DNA of 64,000 nt from Bacteroidota bacterium. Lineage in GTDB: Bacteria > Bacteroidota > Bacteroidia > Bacteroidales > Lentimicrobiaceae. The stretch is taken from positions 124,001-188,000 of the forward strand of contig WSXU01000009.1 of the NCBI GenBank assembly GCA_009773455.1. The letters are read 5' to 3'. The notes beneath the pieces are model-generated. The model was not told the DNA's origin and did not search any database. It saw nothing but the letters and a program-made list of their open reading frames with translations. The position numbers were made by a program, and so were the translations under genes. Shown one piece after another: positions 26,555-35,900 of this stretch (positions are counted from its first letter, which is position 1; each line of letters starts with the position of its first letter).

Positions 26555-27061
26555 ATGACAGCTATAGAATTTAATCACAGGCTCATAAGTCTTCACGACA
26601 ACCTTTCATATTTTGCCAACACCCTGACCAACGACAGAGAGGAAGCCAAGGACCTGATCCAGGATACATATCTGAAAGCACTTACGCATAAGGATAAGTT
26701 TGCTGATGATACCAATCTGAAAGCCTGGACTTACACCATCATGAAAAACACTTTCATCAATAATTACCGCAGGAATCAAAAGGCCAATACCATTGTTGAT
26801 AATACCGAAGACCTGTATTATCTGAACATACCCCGTAAGTCAGATTTTGTAAGTCCTGAATCAGAACTTTCGACAAAGGAAATAAAGGCTGGTATTGCAC
26901 GTTTGGAAGAAGATCAGCGGATGCCGTTTGAGATGCATACTGCCGGCTTCAAATACAAGGAAATAGCTGAAAACCTGAATCTTTCAATTGGCACCGTTAA
27001 AAGCAGAATCTTTTTCACACGGAAAAAACTGATGGAATCACTGAGAGAATTTCAGAGTTAA
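26555..27061 (+). CDS. ECF-type RNA polymerase sigma factor
   Basis: A 168-residue extracytoplasmic-function sigma factor. Region 2 covers about 15-80 (DREEAKDLIQDTYLKAL and WTYTIMKNTFINNYRR), and region 4 covers about 110-165, with the helix-turn-helix KEIAENLNLSIGTVKSRIFF. ATG 26555 is chosen because an in-frame TTG at 26489 lies upstream of the TATATTTG promoter box (26514-26521). No anti-sigma gene adjoins it, so control probably comes from the CarH-like gene upstream or from the palindromes in its leader. It may direct a light- or oxidative-stress regulon. Confidence 0.9.
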   Translation: MTAIEFNHRLISLHDNLSYFANTLTNDREEAKDLIQDTYLKALTHKDKFADDTNLKAWTYTIMKNTFINNYRRNQKANTIVDNTEDLYYLNIPRKSDFVSPESELSTKEIKAGIARLEEDQRMPFEMHTAGFKYKEIAENLNLSIGTVKSRIFFTRKKLMESLREFQS

Positions 27062-27077
27062 CAATCCGCATATGATA

Positions 27078-27106
27078 AAAAAAAGCTACCTCAGGTAGCT
27101 TTTTTT
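27078..27106. terminator. Bidirectional terminator
   Basis: AAAAAAAGCTACC at 27078-27090 pairs with GGTAGCTTTTTTT at 27094-27106 around TCA. It serves the sigma gene and the converging histidine kinase gene, whose stop is at 27117. Confidence 0.85.
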
Positions 27107-27116
27107 ATGAATTCAT

Positions 27117-28001
27117 TTATTCAGGTTTCTGTCCGTAAGGTAGAGATACATAGAAAACTGACCCTTTACCCTCTTTTGATTCTGCCCTCATCTCCCCTTC
27201 CATCAACTCAACAAATTTCTGCGAAAGGGTCAATCCGAGCCCGATTCCACCATACTGTCTTGTTGTACTGTCATCAGCCTGCCTGAATCGCTGGAAAAGA
27301 ATGTCGAGCTTTTCCTGTGGGAATCCAATCCCACTATCCCTGACAAAAAACTCGACCTTTGAATCTTCCTTCAGATTATACCCGATCTCAATACTCCCTT
27401 CACTTGTATATTTCAATGCATTTTCGATGAGGTTGAACAAAGTCTGCCTCAATTTCTTAGGATCCGTATAAATTGTAAAACCAGTATCTTTATTAGGTTT
27501 ATGCATTTTGATCTGGATATTGTCCTTACCGGTAAGGCTCTTCTCCAGGTTGAAAAATGTTACCAGGCTCATAATAAGTTCATTCACCTGACAGGGCTCC
27601 CTTTGCAACTGAACCATCCCTGATTCGATCTTTGCAATGTCGAAGATCTCATCCATCAGGCCCAGCAATTTGGTACTGTTGGTATGAATAATATCGACAA
27701 ACTGCTGCTTTTCCTCAGCATCGACAAGGGAATCCTGGAGTAATGAAGAAAAACCCATGATGGCATTCAGAGGCGTCCGGATTTCATGCGACATATTCGC
27801 CAGAAAAGCCGACTTCAGCTTATCGGATTCTTCGGCTTTGTCCTTTGCCTCACCAAGTTCTTTCTGTGTTTTCAGAATTGACTTGTTCTGCTCGCTGAGC
27901 AGCGCAATCATCCTGTTTTTCTGCCTGACCAGCTTGAGATAATATAAGAAAAATGCCATAAAGGCAAGCAGCAATGCAGTTAATCCAATGTATAATGCCA
28001 T
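27117..28001 (-). CDS. Membrane-anchored hybrid-type sensor kinase core (HisKA-HATPase)
   Basis: A 294-residue histidine kinase with one N-terminal transmembrane helix (about 3-22), a coiled coil (28-65), a HisKA domain with phospho-acceptor His72 (FLANMSHEIRTPLNAI), and an ATPase domain with N-box NLIENALKYT, DSGIGF and GGIGLGLTLS. It has no periplasmic or PAS sensor and no receiver domain, so its input is unknown; it may need a partner. No response regulator adjoins it; the nearest lone receiver in the window is at 41352. It converges on the sigma gene. Confidence 0.9.
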   Translation of the reverse strand: MALYIGLTALLLAFMAFFLYYLKLVRQKNRMIALLSEQNKSILKTQKELGEAKDKAEESDKLKSAFLANMSHEIRTPLNAIMGFSSLLQDSLVDAEEKQQFVDIIHTNSTKLLGLMDEIFDIAKIESGMVQLQREPCQVNELIMSLVTFFNLEKSLTGKDNIQIKMHKPNKDTGFTIYTDPKKLRQTLFNLIENALKYTSEGSIEIGYNLKEDSKVEFFVRDSGIGFPQEKLDILFQRFRQADDSTTRQYGGIGLGLTLSQKFVELMEGEMRAESKEGKGSVFYVSLPYGQKPE

Positions 28002-28169
28002 TGTTAAATAGGAAGTTTAAACAGGAATAAGAGAAACCCGGTAGACCCGGAAGCAATTAACTTTTCCTCATAAATCAGGAAAAGAAACAATTCAAAAAAC
28101 AATCAAATTTAAAATAATTTTCGTCAATGGCGAATATTCTTAAAACAGAAGAATATGGAGCGTCTGATT

Positions 28170-28817
28170 TCAAACAGGGGCAACTGTATGAACCCCTATG
28201 GGATATTGCTTATCAATAAGATCCCTTAACATCTCATAATGACCCGGAATATTGACAAAATCTATTTCATTGGTGTCAATAATCAGAATCCTCATATCAC
28301 TTTGCTGCCTGAGGTAGTCAAAATATCCGCTTTGTATTTTCTCCAGGTAATCATGCTTGATATCCTGTTCGTAGGGCCTACCTCTTTTAATGATATTAGA
28401 CTTCAGCCGTTGAACAGAAACATAAAGATAAACGAGAAGATCGGGCTTCGGAAGAGAAAGGTTAATGATATTGAATAGCCTGGCATATAGGGCATACTCA
28501 TCATCAGCCAGTGTTTTTCGTGCAAAAATCAGTGATTTATTGATGAAATAATCTGAAATAATATCAGGTCTGAAAAGGTCAGTCAGCGACAATTCGTCCC
28601 TGAGTTGCTGGAATCTGGCTGCAAGAAAGGATAATTCGAGCGGAAAAGCATATTTTGCCGGATCCTTGTAAAATTTCGGAAGAAAATCATTGTCTTCAAA
28701 TTGTTCCAGGATCAGTCTGGTATTGTACTCTTTTGAAAGCCTTGTTGCCAGTGAAGTTTTCCCGGCACCTATAGTTCCTTCGATGGCTATGTAATTGTAT
28801 TGCATAAACCGGTTCAC
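28170..28817 (-). CDS. Deoxynucleoside kinase (dAK/dGK-dCK family)
   Basis: Phosphorylates deoxyadenosine, deoxyguanosine or deoxycytidine in nucleotide salvage. It has the P-loop GTIGAGKTSLA, a central helical region, and the arginine-rich LID-type motif RGRPYEQD. Length (about 211-215) fits the family. GTG 28817 overlaps the folK stop by four bases (GTGA). ATG 28805 four codons later is an alternative and gives the usual short lead into the P-loop. It is co-transcribed with folK, an order common in Bacteroidota. Substrate choice is not readable. Confidence 0.9.
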   Translation of the reverse strand: MNRFMQYNYIAIEGTIGAGKTSLATRLSKEYNTRLILEQFEDNDFLPKFYKDPAKYAFPLELSFLAARFQQLRDELSLTDLFRPDIISDYFINKSLIFARKTLADDEYALYARLFNIINLSLPKPDLLVYLYVSVQRLKSNIIKRGRPYEQDIKHDYLEKIQSGYFDYLRQQSDMRILIIDTNEIDFVNIPGHYEMLRDLIDKQYPIGVHTVAPV

Positions 28818-29317
28818 GAAAAATTAACAACAGTATCAAACAGGCTAACATTCAGCATATCCGGGCATGTTCCCAGCAACTCACCGATTGAAAAACCAGA
28901 GACAGGATGAAGCAGATCGGGTGCAATTTCATTCATAGGAACCAGAACAAACCTCCTGAATTGAAGTCGGGGATGTGGAATTATCAGTTTCTCTGATGAA
29001 ATAATATGGTCACCATAAAATAAAATGTCAATATCAATGATCCTGGCCGAATTCTGCTCTCCGTTGCGGGTCCGCCCAAGTCTTTGCTCAATTGAAAGCA
29101 ATTTTCCAAGAAGATGAAAAGGATCCTCCTTACTGCTCAGATGCAGTGCCATATTTAAAAACAGCCCCTGATTGTTGTTTCCCCATGGCTCTGTTTCATA
29201 GCAGGATGAAGCACGCATCACCGGACCGATTTCAGATGAAATCAGTTCAACTGCCTTTGCAATGTTCTGGCTCCGGTCGCCAAGATTACTCCCAAGCAGG
29301 AGGTAGAGTGCTTTCAT
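28814..29317 (-). CDS. folK: 2-amino-4-hydroxy-6-hydroxymethyldihydropteridine pyrophosphokinase
   Basis: Transfers pyrophosphate from ATP to 6-hydroxymethyl-dihydropterin in folate synthesis. The 167-residue protein begins LLLGSNLGDR and contains YETEPWG, the ATP/Mg motif ARIIDIDILFYG, and the signature IPHPRLQFRRFVLVPM. These are diagnostic of HPPK. A TACTTTTG box on the minus strand at 29337-29344 gives a short leader. It is the first gene of a pair with the deoxynucleoside kinase. Confidence 0.95.
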   Translation of the reverse strand: MKALYLLLGSNLGDRSQNIAKAVELISSEIGPVMRASSCYETEPWGNNNQGLFLNMALHLSSKEDPFHLLGKLLSIEQRLGRTRNGEQNSARIIDIDILFYGDHIISSEKLIIPHPRLQFRRFVLVPMNEIAPDLLHPVSGFSIGELLGTCPDMLNVSLFDTVVNFS

Positions 29318-29619
29318 TCGATTCGGGTATAAATGACAAAAGTAATGAGCTTTGAACGAATTAGCAGCATCTGTTTAACGCAATTGAAAAAAAACATCTT
29401 AACATCCTTCATAAAGACAAGACAATGATCAGGTGTAACCATTTCCTGTTTTTAACGTCATACCTTACCAGAATAGGAGAACTCGCATGATATATTATGG
29501 ACCAGTACTTAACTACTTGTTTTCCTGAATTTTCAAAATATTTCAGGCGTCATTTCAATAAATCTGAAACCATTAATTTATCTTTGAAGAAATTGTAAAA
29601 ACCCAATCTGAATAATCAT
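29318..29619. promoter_or_regulatory. Divergent folK/sppA promoter region
   Basis: A 302-base gap holding a -7 box for each side: minus-strand TACTTTTG at 29337-29344 for folK, and plus-strand TATCTTTG at 29579-29586 for sppA. Nothing else was recognised. Confidence 0.5.
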
Positions 29620-31389
29620 ATGAGACAGTTCTTAAAATTTATGCTTGCATCTATGGCGGGGTTGATTCTCACCTCCCTGATCTTCTTCTTTATCGCATTT
29701 GTGATCGTTGCTTCAGCCATTTCGTTTGCAGGAAAGGAAGAAGTGAGCATCGAACCTAAAACAGTCCTGCTTCTGAAGTTTAACGAGCCCATACCTGAAC
29801 GTAGTCCGGTTGGTCCGTTTTCATTCAGCAGATCTTCGTTTATGGAAACAACCAGCACACCAGGTTTACTCGAAACAATGGATCTGATTAAAAAAGCAGC
29901 AGAAGATGAAAAGATCAGCGGGATTCTGCTCGATCTGAGCGATATACCTTCGGGAATGGCAACGCTTGAAGAAATCAGGGATGCCCTGATTCAGTTCAAA
30001 GATTCAAAGAAGTTTATCATCGCCTATGGAGAGACCTACTCACAAAAGGCATATTACCTTGCTACTGTAGCGGATGAAATTTTTATTAATCCGGAAGGAA
30101 GCATTGATTTTAAAGGGCTCACAGGTGGGGTTGTTTTTATCAAAGGACTTCTCGACAAAATGGATGTCAATGCACAAATCATCCGGCATGGAAAATACAA
30201 AAGTGCCATCGAACCACTAATCGGCACAAAGATGAGTGAAGCCAGCAAAGAGCAGACCCTTGCCTATGTCGGATCAATCTGGCAACATATGATTGAAAAG
30301 GTTAGTCAGTCCAGGAATATCGAAGCTGCACAACTGAAGATATATGCAGATTCCCTTCTGATCCAAACACCCGAAGATGCCGTCAAGTACAAATTTGCTG
30401 ACAAGATCACATACAGGGATCAGTTGACCGACCTGATAAGGGAAAAGCTGAAACTTGACAAATCAGATAAAGTTGAATTTGTTAAGCTCGATCGTTATAA
30501 AGACGTTCCGGCAGTGAAGGCGGAAAAACGTTCGAAGAATAAAATTGCTGTAATCTACGCAGTCGGAGAAATTATGAGCGGTGAAGGTGACGACGAAACC
30601 ATAGGTTCAGAGCGACTCTCCAGGGCAATCAGGAAAGCCCGCCTTGACAGTACAGTGAAAGCCATTGTATTCCGCATAAATTCACCGGGTGGAAGCGCTC
30701 TTGCTTCAGATGTAATCCTGAGAGAACTGAAACTCGCCCATGATGAAAAGCCTGTGGTAGTTTCGATGGGCGATTATGCAGCATCCGGAGGTTACTACAT
30801 TGCATGTGCTGCAGATACCATTATTTCCAATCCGACTACACTTACAGGCTCCATTGGTGTTTTTGGTGTTATTCCGGATTTCAGCAGGTTCTTCGAAAAC
30901 AAACTTGGGGTAACCTTCGATATGGTAAAAACCAACCCCAATGCTGACTTTCCTTCAGTAACAAGGGCTATGACTCCTTATGAAGAAAAAGTGATCACCA
31001 ACAGCATCGAACGAATTTATAAAACCTTTGTCAACCATGTTTCAAACGGGCGCGGAATAAGTGCCGCGAATGTCGACAGTATTGGCCAGGGCAGGGTCTG
31101 GAGTGGTATTGATGGCAAACGGTTGAATCTGGTGGATGAAACCGGTGGATTGAGAAGGGCTTTGGAAATTGCTGCATCGATGGCAAAACTCAAAGAATAC
31201 AGGATCACTTCACTGCCAGAGCAAAAAGATCCGTTCACCCAGCTGATGGATGATATTTCTGGTAAACCGTCCGAATCACTTCTAAAAAGTGAACTTGGAT
31301 CCATGTATCCTTACCTGAAAGAATTAAAATCAATCGCTGCAATGAAAGGTGTCCAGGCAAGACTCCCGTTTATTATAAACATCTACTGA
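29620..31389 (+). CDS. sppA: Signal peptide peptidase SppA, 67K type
   Basis: A membrane serine protease that cleaves remnant signal peptides, 589 residues. One N-terminal membrane helix (about 8-37) is followed by two homologous S49 domains. The catalytic dyad is split between them as in E. coli: Lys194 in HGKYKSAIEPL and Ser389 in DYAASGGYYIA. Conserved INSPGGSA lies just before. Length matches the long E. coli-type enzyme (618) rather than the short Bacillus type. It is followed by an extended hairpin terminator. Confidence 0.95.
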   Translation: MRQFLKFMLASMAGLILTSLIFFFIAFVIVASAISFAGKEEVSIEPKTVLLLKFNEPIPERSPVGPFSFSRSSFMETTSTPGLLETMDLIKKAAEDEKISGILLDLSDIPSGMATLEEIRDALIQFKDSKKFIIAYGETYSQKAYYLATVADEIFINPEGSIDFKGLTGGVVFIKGLLDKMDVNAQIIRHGKYKSAIEPLIGTKMSEASKEQTLAYVGSIWQHMIEKVSQSRNIEAAQLKIYADSLLIQTPEDAVKYKFADKITYRDQLTDLIREKLKLDKSDKVEFVKLDRYKDVPAVKAEKRSKNKIAVIYAVGEIMSGEGDDETIGSERLSRAIRKARLDSTVKAIVFRINSPGGSALASDVILRELKLAHDEKPVVVSMGDYAASGGYYIACAADTIISNPTTLTGSIGVFGVIPDFSRFFENKLGVTFDMVKTNPNADFPSVTRAMTPYEEKVITNSIERIYKTFVNHVSNGRGISAANVDSIGQGRVWSGIDGKRLNLVDETGGLRRALEIAASMAKLKEYRITSLPEQKDPFTQLMDDISGKPSESLLKSELGSMYPYLKELKSIAAMKGVQARLPFIINIY

Positions 31390-31405
31390 TAATCTGTGAA
31401 ATCAG

Positions 31406-31442
31406 AACAGACGGGGCCGGAATTCCGGCCTTATCTGTTTTT
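31406..31442 (+). terminator. Terminator of sppA
   Basis: A two-part stem: AACAGA (31406-31411) with TCTGTT (31434-31439), enclosing GGCCGGAATTCCGGCC (31415-31430), then a T run to 31442. Confidence 0.7.
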
Positions 31443-31504
31443 GCACCGGCCAGGTCGAAAAGCATTGAAATCGGGATATTTGCATAATCTCCTAAAAACG
31501 CACC

Positions 31505-32053
31505 ATGATCGCACAAAGTAAAAAAGAACTGAGGCAATTGGTAAAACAGCTCAGGGAGAAACAGGACATTGGGGAATATAACATAAAGTCAGCGGCGATA
31601 ATGCAGTCTGTTGAGAATCTGGCCGGTTTCAGGGATGCTGCAACTGTTATGATTTACTGGTCGGTCAGGGGGGAAGTCAGTACCCACGATTTTATCAGAA
31701 AATGGGCAGGAAAGAAACGGCTGGTTCTTCCATCGGTTGATGGTGAAACAATGAACCTTAAAATATTTGAAGGTTCCGACGCTCTGATTGCCGGAGATCT
31801 CTACGGCATACCTGAACCGGACGGCCCTCTTTTCAAGGATCATAAAAGTATAGACCTGATCGACCTGATCGTTGTACCTGGAGTTGCATTCGACAGGAAT
31901 AATAACCGGATGGGTCGTGGGAAAGCCTATTACGACAGGTTTCTGTCTTCAGTAATAGCAAAGAAAATCGGGGTTTGTTTCCGTTTCCAGATGTTTGACG
32001 AAATCCCTGCAGATGAAAACGATATCCGTATGGATATGGTGATCACCGACTGA
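31505..32053 (+). CDS. 5-formyltetrahydrofolate cyclo-ligase
   Basis: Converts 5-formyl-THF to 5,10-methenyl-THF with ATP. The 182-residue protein has the family signature PGVAFDRNNNRMGRGKAYYD and the N-terminal SKKELRQLVKQLR region. The final DMVITD corresponds to the conserved end of the domain. A GATATTTG box at 31475-31482 may be its promoter. The stop codon is one base from that of the converging acid phosphatase gene. With fmt and folK it is one of three folate-linked genes in the window, but they are not adjacent. Confidence 0.92.
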   Translation: MIAQSKKELRQLVKQLREKQDIGEYNIKSAAIMQSVENLAGFRDAATVMIYWSVRGEVSTHDFIRKWAGKKRLVLPSVDGETMNLKIFEGSDALIAGDLYGIPEPDGPLFKDHKSIDLIDLIVVPGVAFDRNNNRMGRGKAYYDRFLSSVIAKKIGVCFRFQMFDEIPADENDIRMDMVITD

Positions 32054-32054
32054 A

Positions 32055-32909
32055 TCAGAAACCGGTAAGTGCCTTCCTGCGGATCGAATACTTCAATGAA
32101 TCCGGCTTTTTCGTGCCATCTCCATACAACGCCAATTCCCAGTCGCCATACATTGCATTGGGCAAAACAATGAACTTTTGTCCGAACAGCTTATTCAATC
32201 TGTCAACTTCCGCTGATCTGAAGACCGGATCCTTCTTCTCAAAAATATCCGAGAAATCGTTCAGGTTATCACCAAAAAGCAGAGAAATATGATTTTTCCG
32301 GAGCAATTCCTGTCTCCTGGGTTCTTTACTGTCGACAGAGGTACGCATCATCAGATGCTCCCCGTCGGCATCAGGAAAGCCAAGATCATTCAGATTTTTA
32401 AGTGTTGATTCTTTTAGATGTGCTTTTCTGTTCGTCACGTAATAGATGCCAAGTCCGTTGGCTTTGGCGTATCCCAGGAAATCAAGGGCACCGGGTATTG
32501 CCTTTGCAGCAGCAAGATTACACCATTCGTCCCAGTATTCAGGATATGAAGTTCCTTCCAGTATGCTTCTGGCCTGGAACGGACTATTGTCCAGAACGGT
32601 TTCATCAATATCCAGGACAATGATTCTGTGTTTATCAACGGTTTTATCTGTCAGATCCTTATCCAACATCAGCTTACCCAGATGAAAGGCCTGATAACAC
32701 AAAGCACGGTATTCTCCTGACTTTTGCTGATACAAGGTAGCCAGCACCATATGCTCATTCCTGACAGCAGCCTGGGTGTCTGACTTAACAGAAGAAGGTC
32801 CTATGACAGTTTCCTGCGAATTATTATCCCTGCCGGTTGAACCGGAATCCTTTTGTTTACAAGAAACAGCGAGTGAAAAAGCAACAATAAAAAAGATAAA
32901 ATTTCTCAT
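32055..32909 (-). CDS. Class C acid phosphatase / 5'-nucleotidase, lipoprotein e(P4) family
   Basis: An exported HAD-type phosphatase, 284 residues. The lipoprotein signal ends with Cys17 (LAVSCKQ). The catalytic DxD motif is LDIDETVLDNSPF (nucleophile first Asp, at about 98), and the C-terminal metal motif is FGDNLNDFSDIF. YYVTNRK is the threonine motif. e(P4) proteins dephosphorylate NMN and nucleotides at the cell surface for scavenging. The phosphatase fits salvage with the nearby deoxynucleoside kinase, though they are not an operon. Confidence 0.92.
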   Translation of the reverse strand: MRNFIFFIVAFSLAVSCKQKDSGSTGRDNNSQETVIGPSSVKSDTQAAVRNEHMVLATLYQQKSGEYRALCYQAFHLGKLMLDKDLTDKTVDKHRIIVLDIDETVLDNSPFQARSILEGTSYPEYWDEWCNLAAAKAIPGALDFLGYAKANGLGIYYVTNRKAHLKESTLKNLNDLGFPDADGEHLMMRTSVDSKEPRRQELLRKNHISLLFGDNLNDFSDIFEKKDPVFRSAEVDRLNKLFGQKFIVLPNAMYGDWELALYGDGTKKPDSLKYSIRRKALTGF

Positions 32910-32916
32910 ACCGGTT

Positions 32917-32949
32917 ATAAAAATGAAGCCGGGAAAATTCCCGGCTTCA
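32917..32949 (-). terminator. Terminator of the PFOR gene
   Basis: TGAAGCCGGGAA (32924-32935) pairs with TTCCCGGCTTCA (32938-32949). On the minus strand it is followed by TTTTTA. It lies 30 bases after the PFOR stop and just before the acid phosphatase start. Confidence 0.75.
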
Positions 32950-32978
32950 AAAGTACTTATTCCATGAACGATTGAATA

Positions 32979-35900
32979 CTATATATGGGAAAAATTTGCA
33001 TCTGCCATACGTTTATAACTGTAGTAGCGCCATTTTGCATTTTCTTCAGCGGCAGCAAACAGTTCAGTGGCTTCAACCGGGAACGACTTCTTCAAGGAAG
33101 TATACCGGACTTCACTTTCGAGGAACGCCTGGAATTTACTGAAATCAGGTTCCTTTGAGTCAAGCTGGAACGGATTTTTACCCTCTTTTTCGAGCAGCGG
33201 ATTGTAGCGGTACATTGACCAGTAACCTGCTTCTACGGCGTTTTTCTGCTGTTCATTGCCTTTGCCCATTCCGGCCCTGATACCATGGTTGATACATGGA
33301 GAATAAGCAATGATCAGTGATGGTCCGGGGTAAGCTTCAGCCTCGCGCAAAGCTTTGAGGTATTGCGACTGATTTGCTCCGATAGAAACCTGGGCGACAT
33401 AAACATAACCATAACTCATGGCCATCATACCCAGATCTTTTTTCCTGACTTTTTTACCACTGGCGGCAAATTTTGCAACTGCTCCGACAGGGGTTGATTT
33501 CGAGGCCTGTCCACCGGTATTTGAATATACTTCGGTATCAAGAACCAACAGGTTAACATCTTCACCTGATGCAATCACATGGTCAAGTCCGCCATAGCCG
33601 ATATCATAGGCCCAACCGTCACCACCAAACATCCAGATTGATTTTTTAATGAAATACTGCTTCAGTGCCAGTAGTTCTTTAGCAACCGGAGCGGTTTCCT
33701 TTTCAAGCAACGGTAACACTTTTTCAGTGGCAACTCTTGATCCTGCTGCATCGCCCATAGCGCTGATCCATTCCTCACAGGCTGATTTCAGCTCTGCCTT
33801 AAAATCACCGCTGAGAATTCTTCCCATGCGATCGGCTATCCGGCTGCGCAGTTTTGAAACCCCGGTGGCCATCCCGAATCCATATTCAGCATTATCCTCG
33901 AAAAGTGAATTGGCCCAGGCAGGTCCTTCACCATTCGCATTTTTTGTGTAAGGCGTAGAAGGAGCAGAACCACCATAGATGGAAGAACATCCGGTAGCAT
34001 TGGCAACCATCATACGTTCTCCGTATAGCTGGGTAATCAGCTTGATGTAAGGTGTTTCACCACAACCGCTGCAGGCACCCGAGAATTCAAACAACGGTTG
34101 TGCAAACTGGCTGTTCTTAACATTTTGTTCCTTAGGTGCAATGGTATCCTTATAGGTTACCTTTTTCGAAATGATGTTCCAGAGATTATCCTGCTCCATC
34201 TGGCTGTCGAGCGACTCCATAACAAGTGCCTTTGTTTTTGATGGACAAACATCAACACAGTTTCCACAACCAGTGCAGTCGAGCGGGCTCAGCTGAATCC
34301 TGAACTGCAATCCTTCGAAGGTTTTGGGAATTGCCTTTAATGAAGGTGTTCCTTCCGGAACCGACTTCATCTCCTCTTCACTGATGAGGAAAGGACGGAT
34401 ACAGGCGTGAGGGCATACATACGCACACTGGTTACATTGAATACAGTTCTCATGAATCCACTTCGGAACAGTAACGGCGATGCCACGTTTTTCATACTCG
34501 GTTGTACCGGCAGGGAAAGTACCATCTTCTCGGCCAATGAATGCACTGACAGGAAGATCGTCACCTTTCATTGCATTGATGGGCTCTACAACATCACGGA
34601 TAAAATCAGGTAAATTCCTTGTATCTGCTTTCTTAACCGGAACCAGTTTCTTCCATGCTGCAGGCACTTCAACCTTAATGGCCTCTCCGCCTTTATCAAT
34701 GGCAGCATTGTTCATTTTTACAATTTCCTCACCCTTGCGGCCAAAGCTTTTTGCGATGGCTTTTTTCATATGGTCAACAGCAAGTTCGTATGGAATTACA
34801 CCGGAAATCTTAAAGAAGGTAGACTGCATGATGGTGTTGGTTCGTCCGCCAAGACCGATTTCTTCAGCAATGGCTGTTGCATTGAGCACATAGAATTTAA
34901 TCTCATTTTCAGCAAGATACAATTTCATATGATCAGGCAGGCGATCCATGGTTTCTTCAACACTCCAGATGCTGTTCAGCAGGAAAGTACCACCCTTTTT
35001 CAGACCTTTCAGCATATCGTATTTTTCGAGATATGCCGGAACATGGCAGGCAACAAAGTCAGGTGTGTTAACAAGATAGGGTGATCTGATGGGTTTGTTT
35101 CCAAAACGGAGATGTGAAGTGGTTACACCACCCGACTTTTTGGAATCATAGGCAAAGTATGCCTGGCAATATTTTTCGGTGGTATCACCAATGATTTTTA
35201 TCGAATTCTTGTTAGCTCCAACAGTTCCGTCGGCGCCGATTCCATAGAATTTAGCCTGATAAGTATCCTTATCGGCCAAATCTATTTCAGGAAGCAATGG
35301 AAGTGATGTAAATGTTACATCATCAACGATACCCACAGTGAACCTGTTTTTTGGTTCAGCACTCTTCAGGTTGTTGATTACCGACATAATCATGGCAGGA
35401 GTGGTATCCTTTGAACTGAGACCGTAACGTCCGCCTATTACAAGCGGCTTATCCGGCCTGTCGTAGAAAAGATCCTTCACATCAAGGTAAAGAGGTTCGC
35501 CATTGGCTCCGGGTTCTTTTGTGCGGTCGAGAACGCAGATACGTTTTGCACTGGCAGGCATAACCCTGAAGAAGTATTTGGCTGAGAACGGCCTGTAAAG
35601 GTGTACAGAAACCAGACCAATCTTTTCCCCTTTGGCATTCAGAAAGTCGATAACTTCCTTAATTGTATCGGTGATGGATCCCATGGCTATGAGTACATTT
35701 TCAGCGTCCGGAGCTCCATAATAGGTAAACGGATGATACTCACGGCCGGTGAGTTTTGTAATCTGCTGCATGTAATCCTCAACAATATCGGGAAGTACAT
35801 CATAATATTTATTGGCTGCTTCGCGCGACTGGAAATAAATGTCAGGATTCTGCGCAGTACCGCGGGTTACAGGATGTTCAGGATTAAGGGCACGATCACG

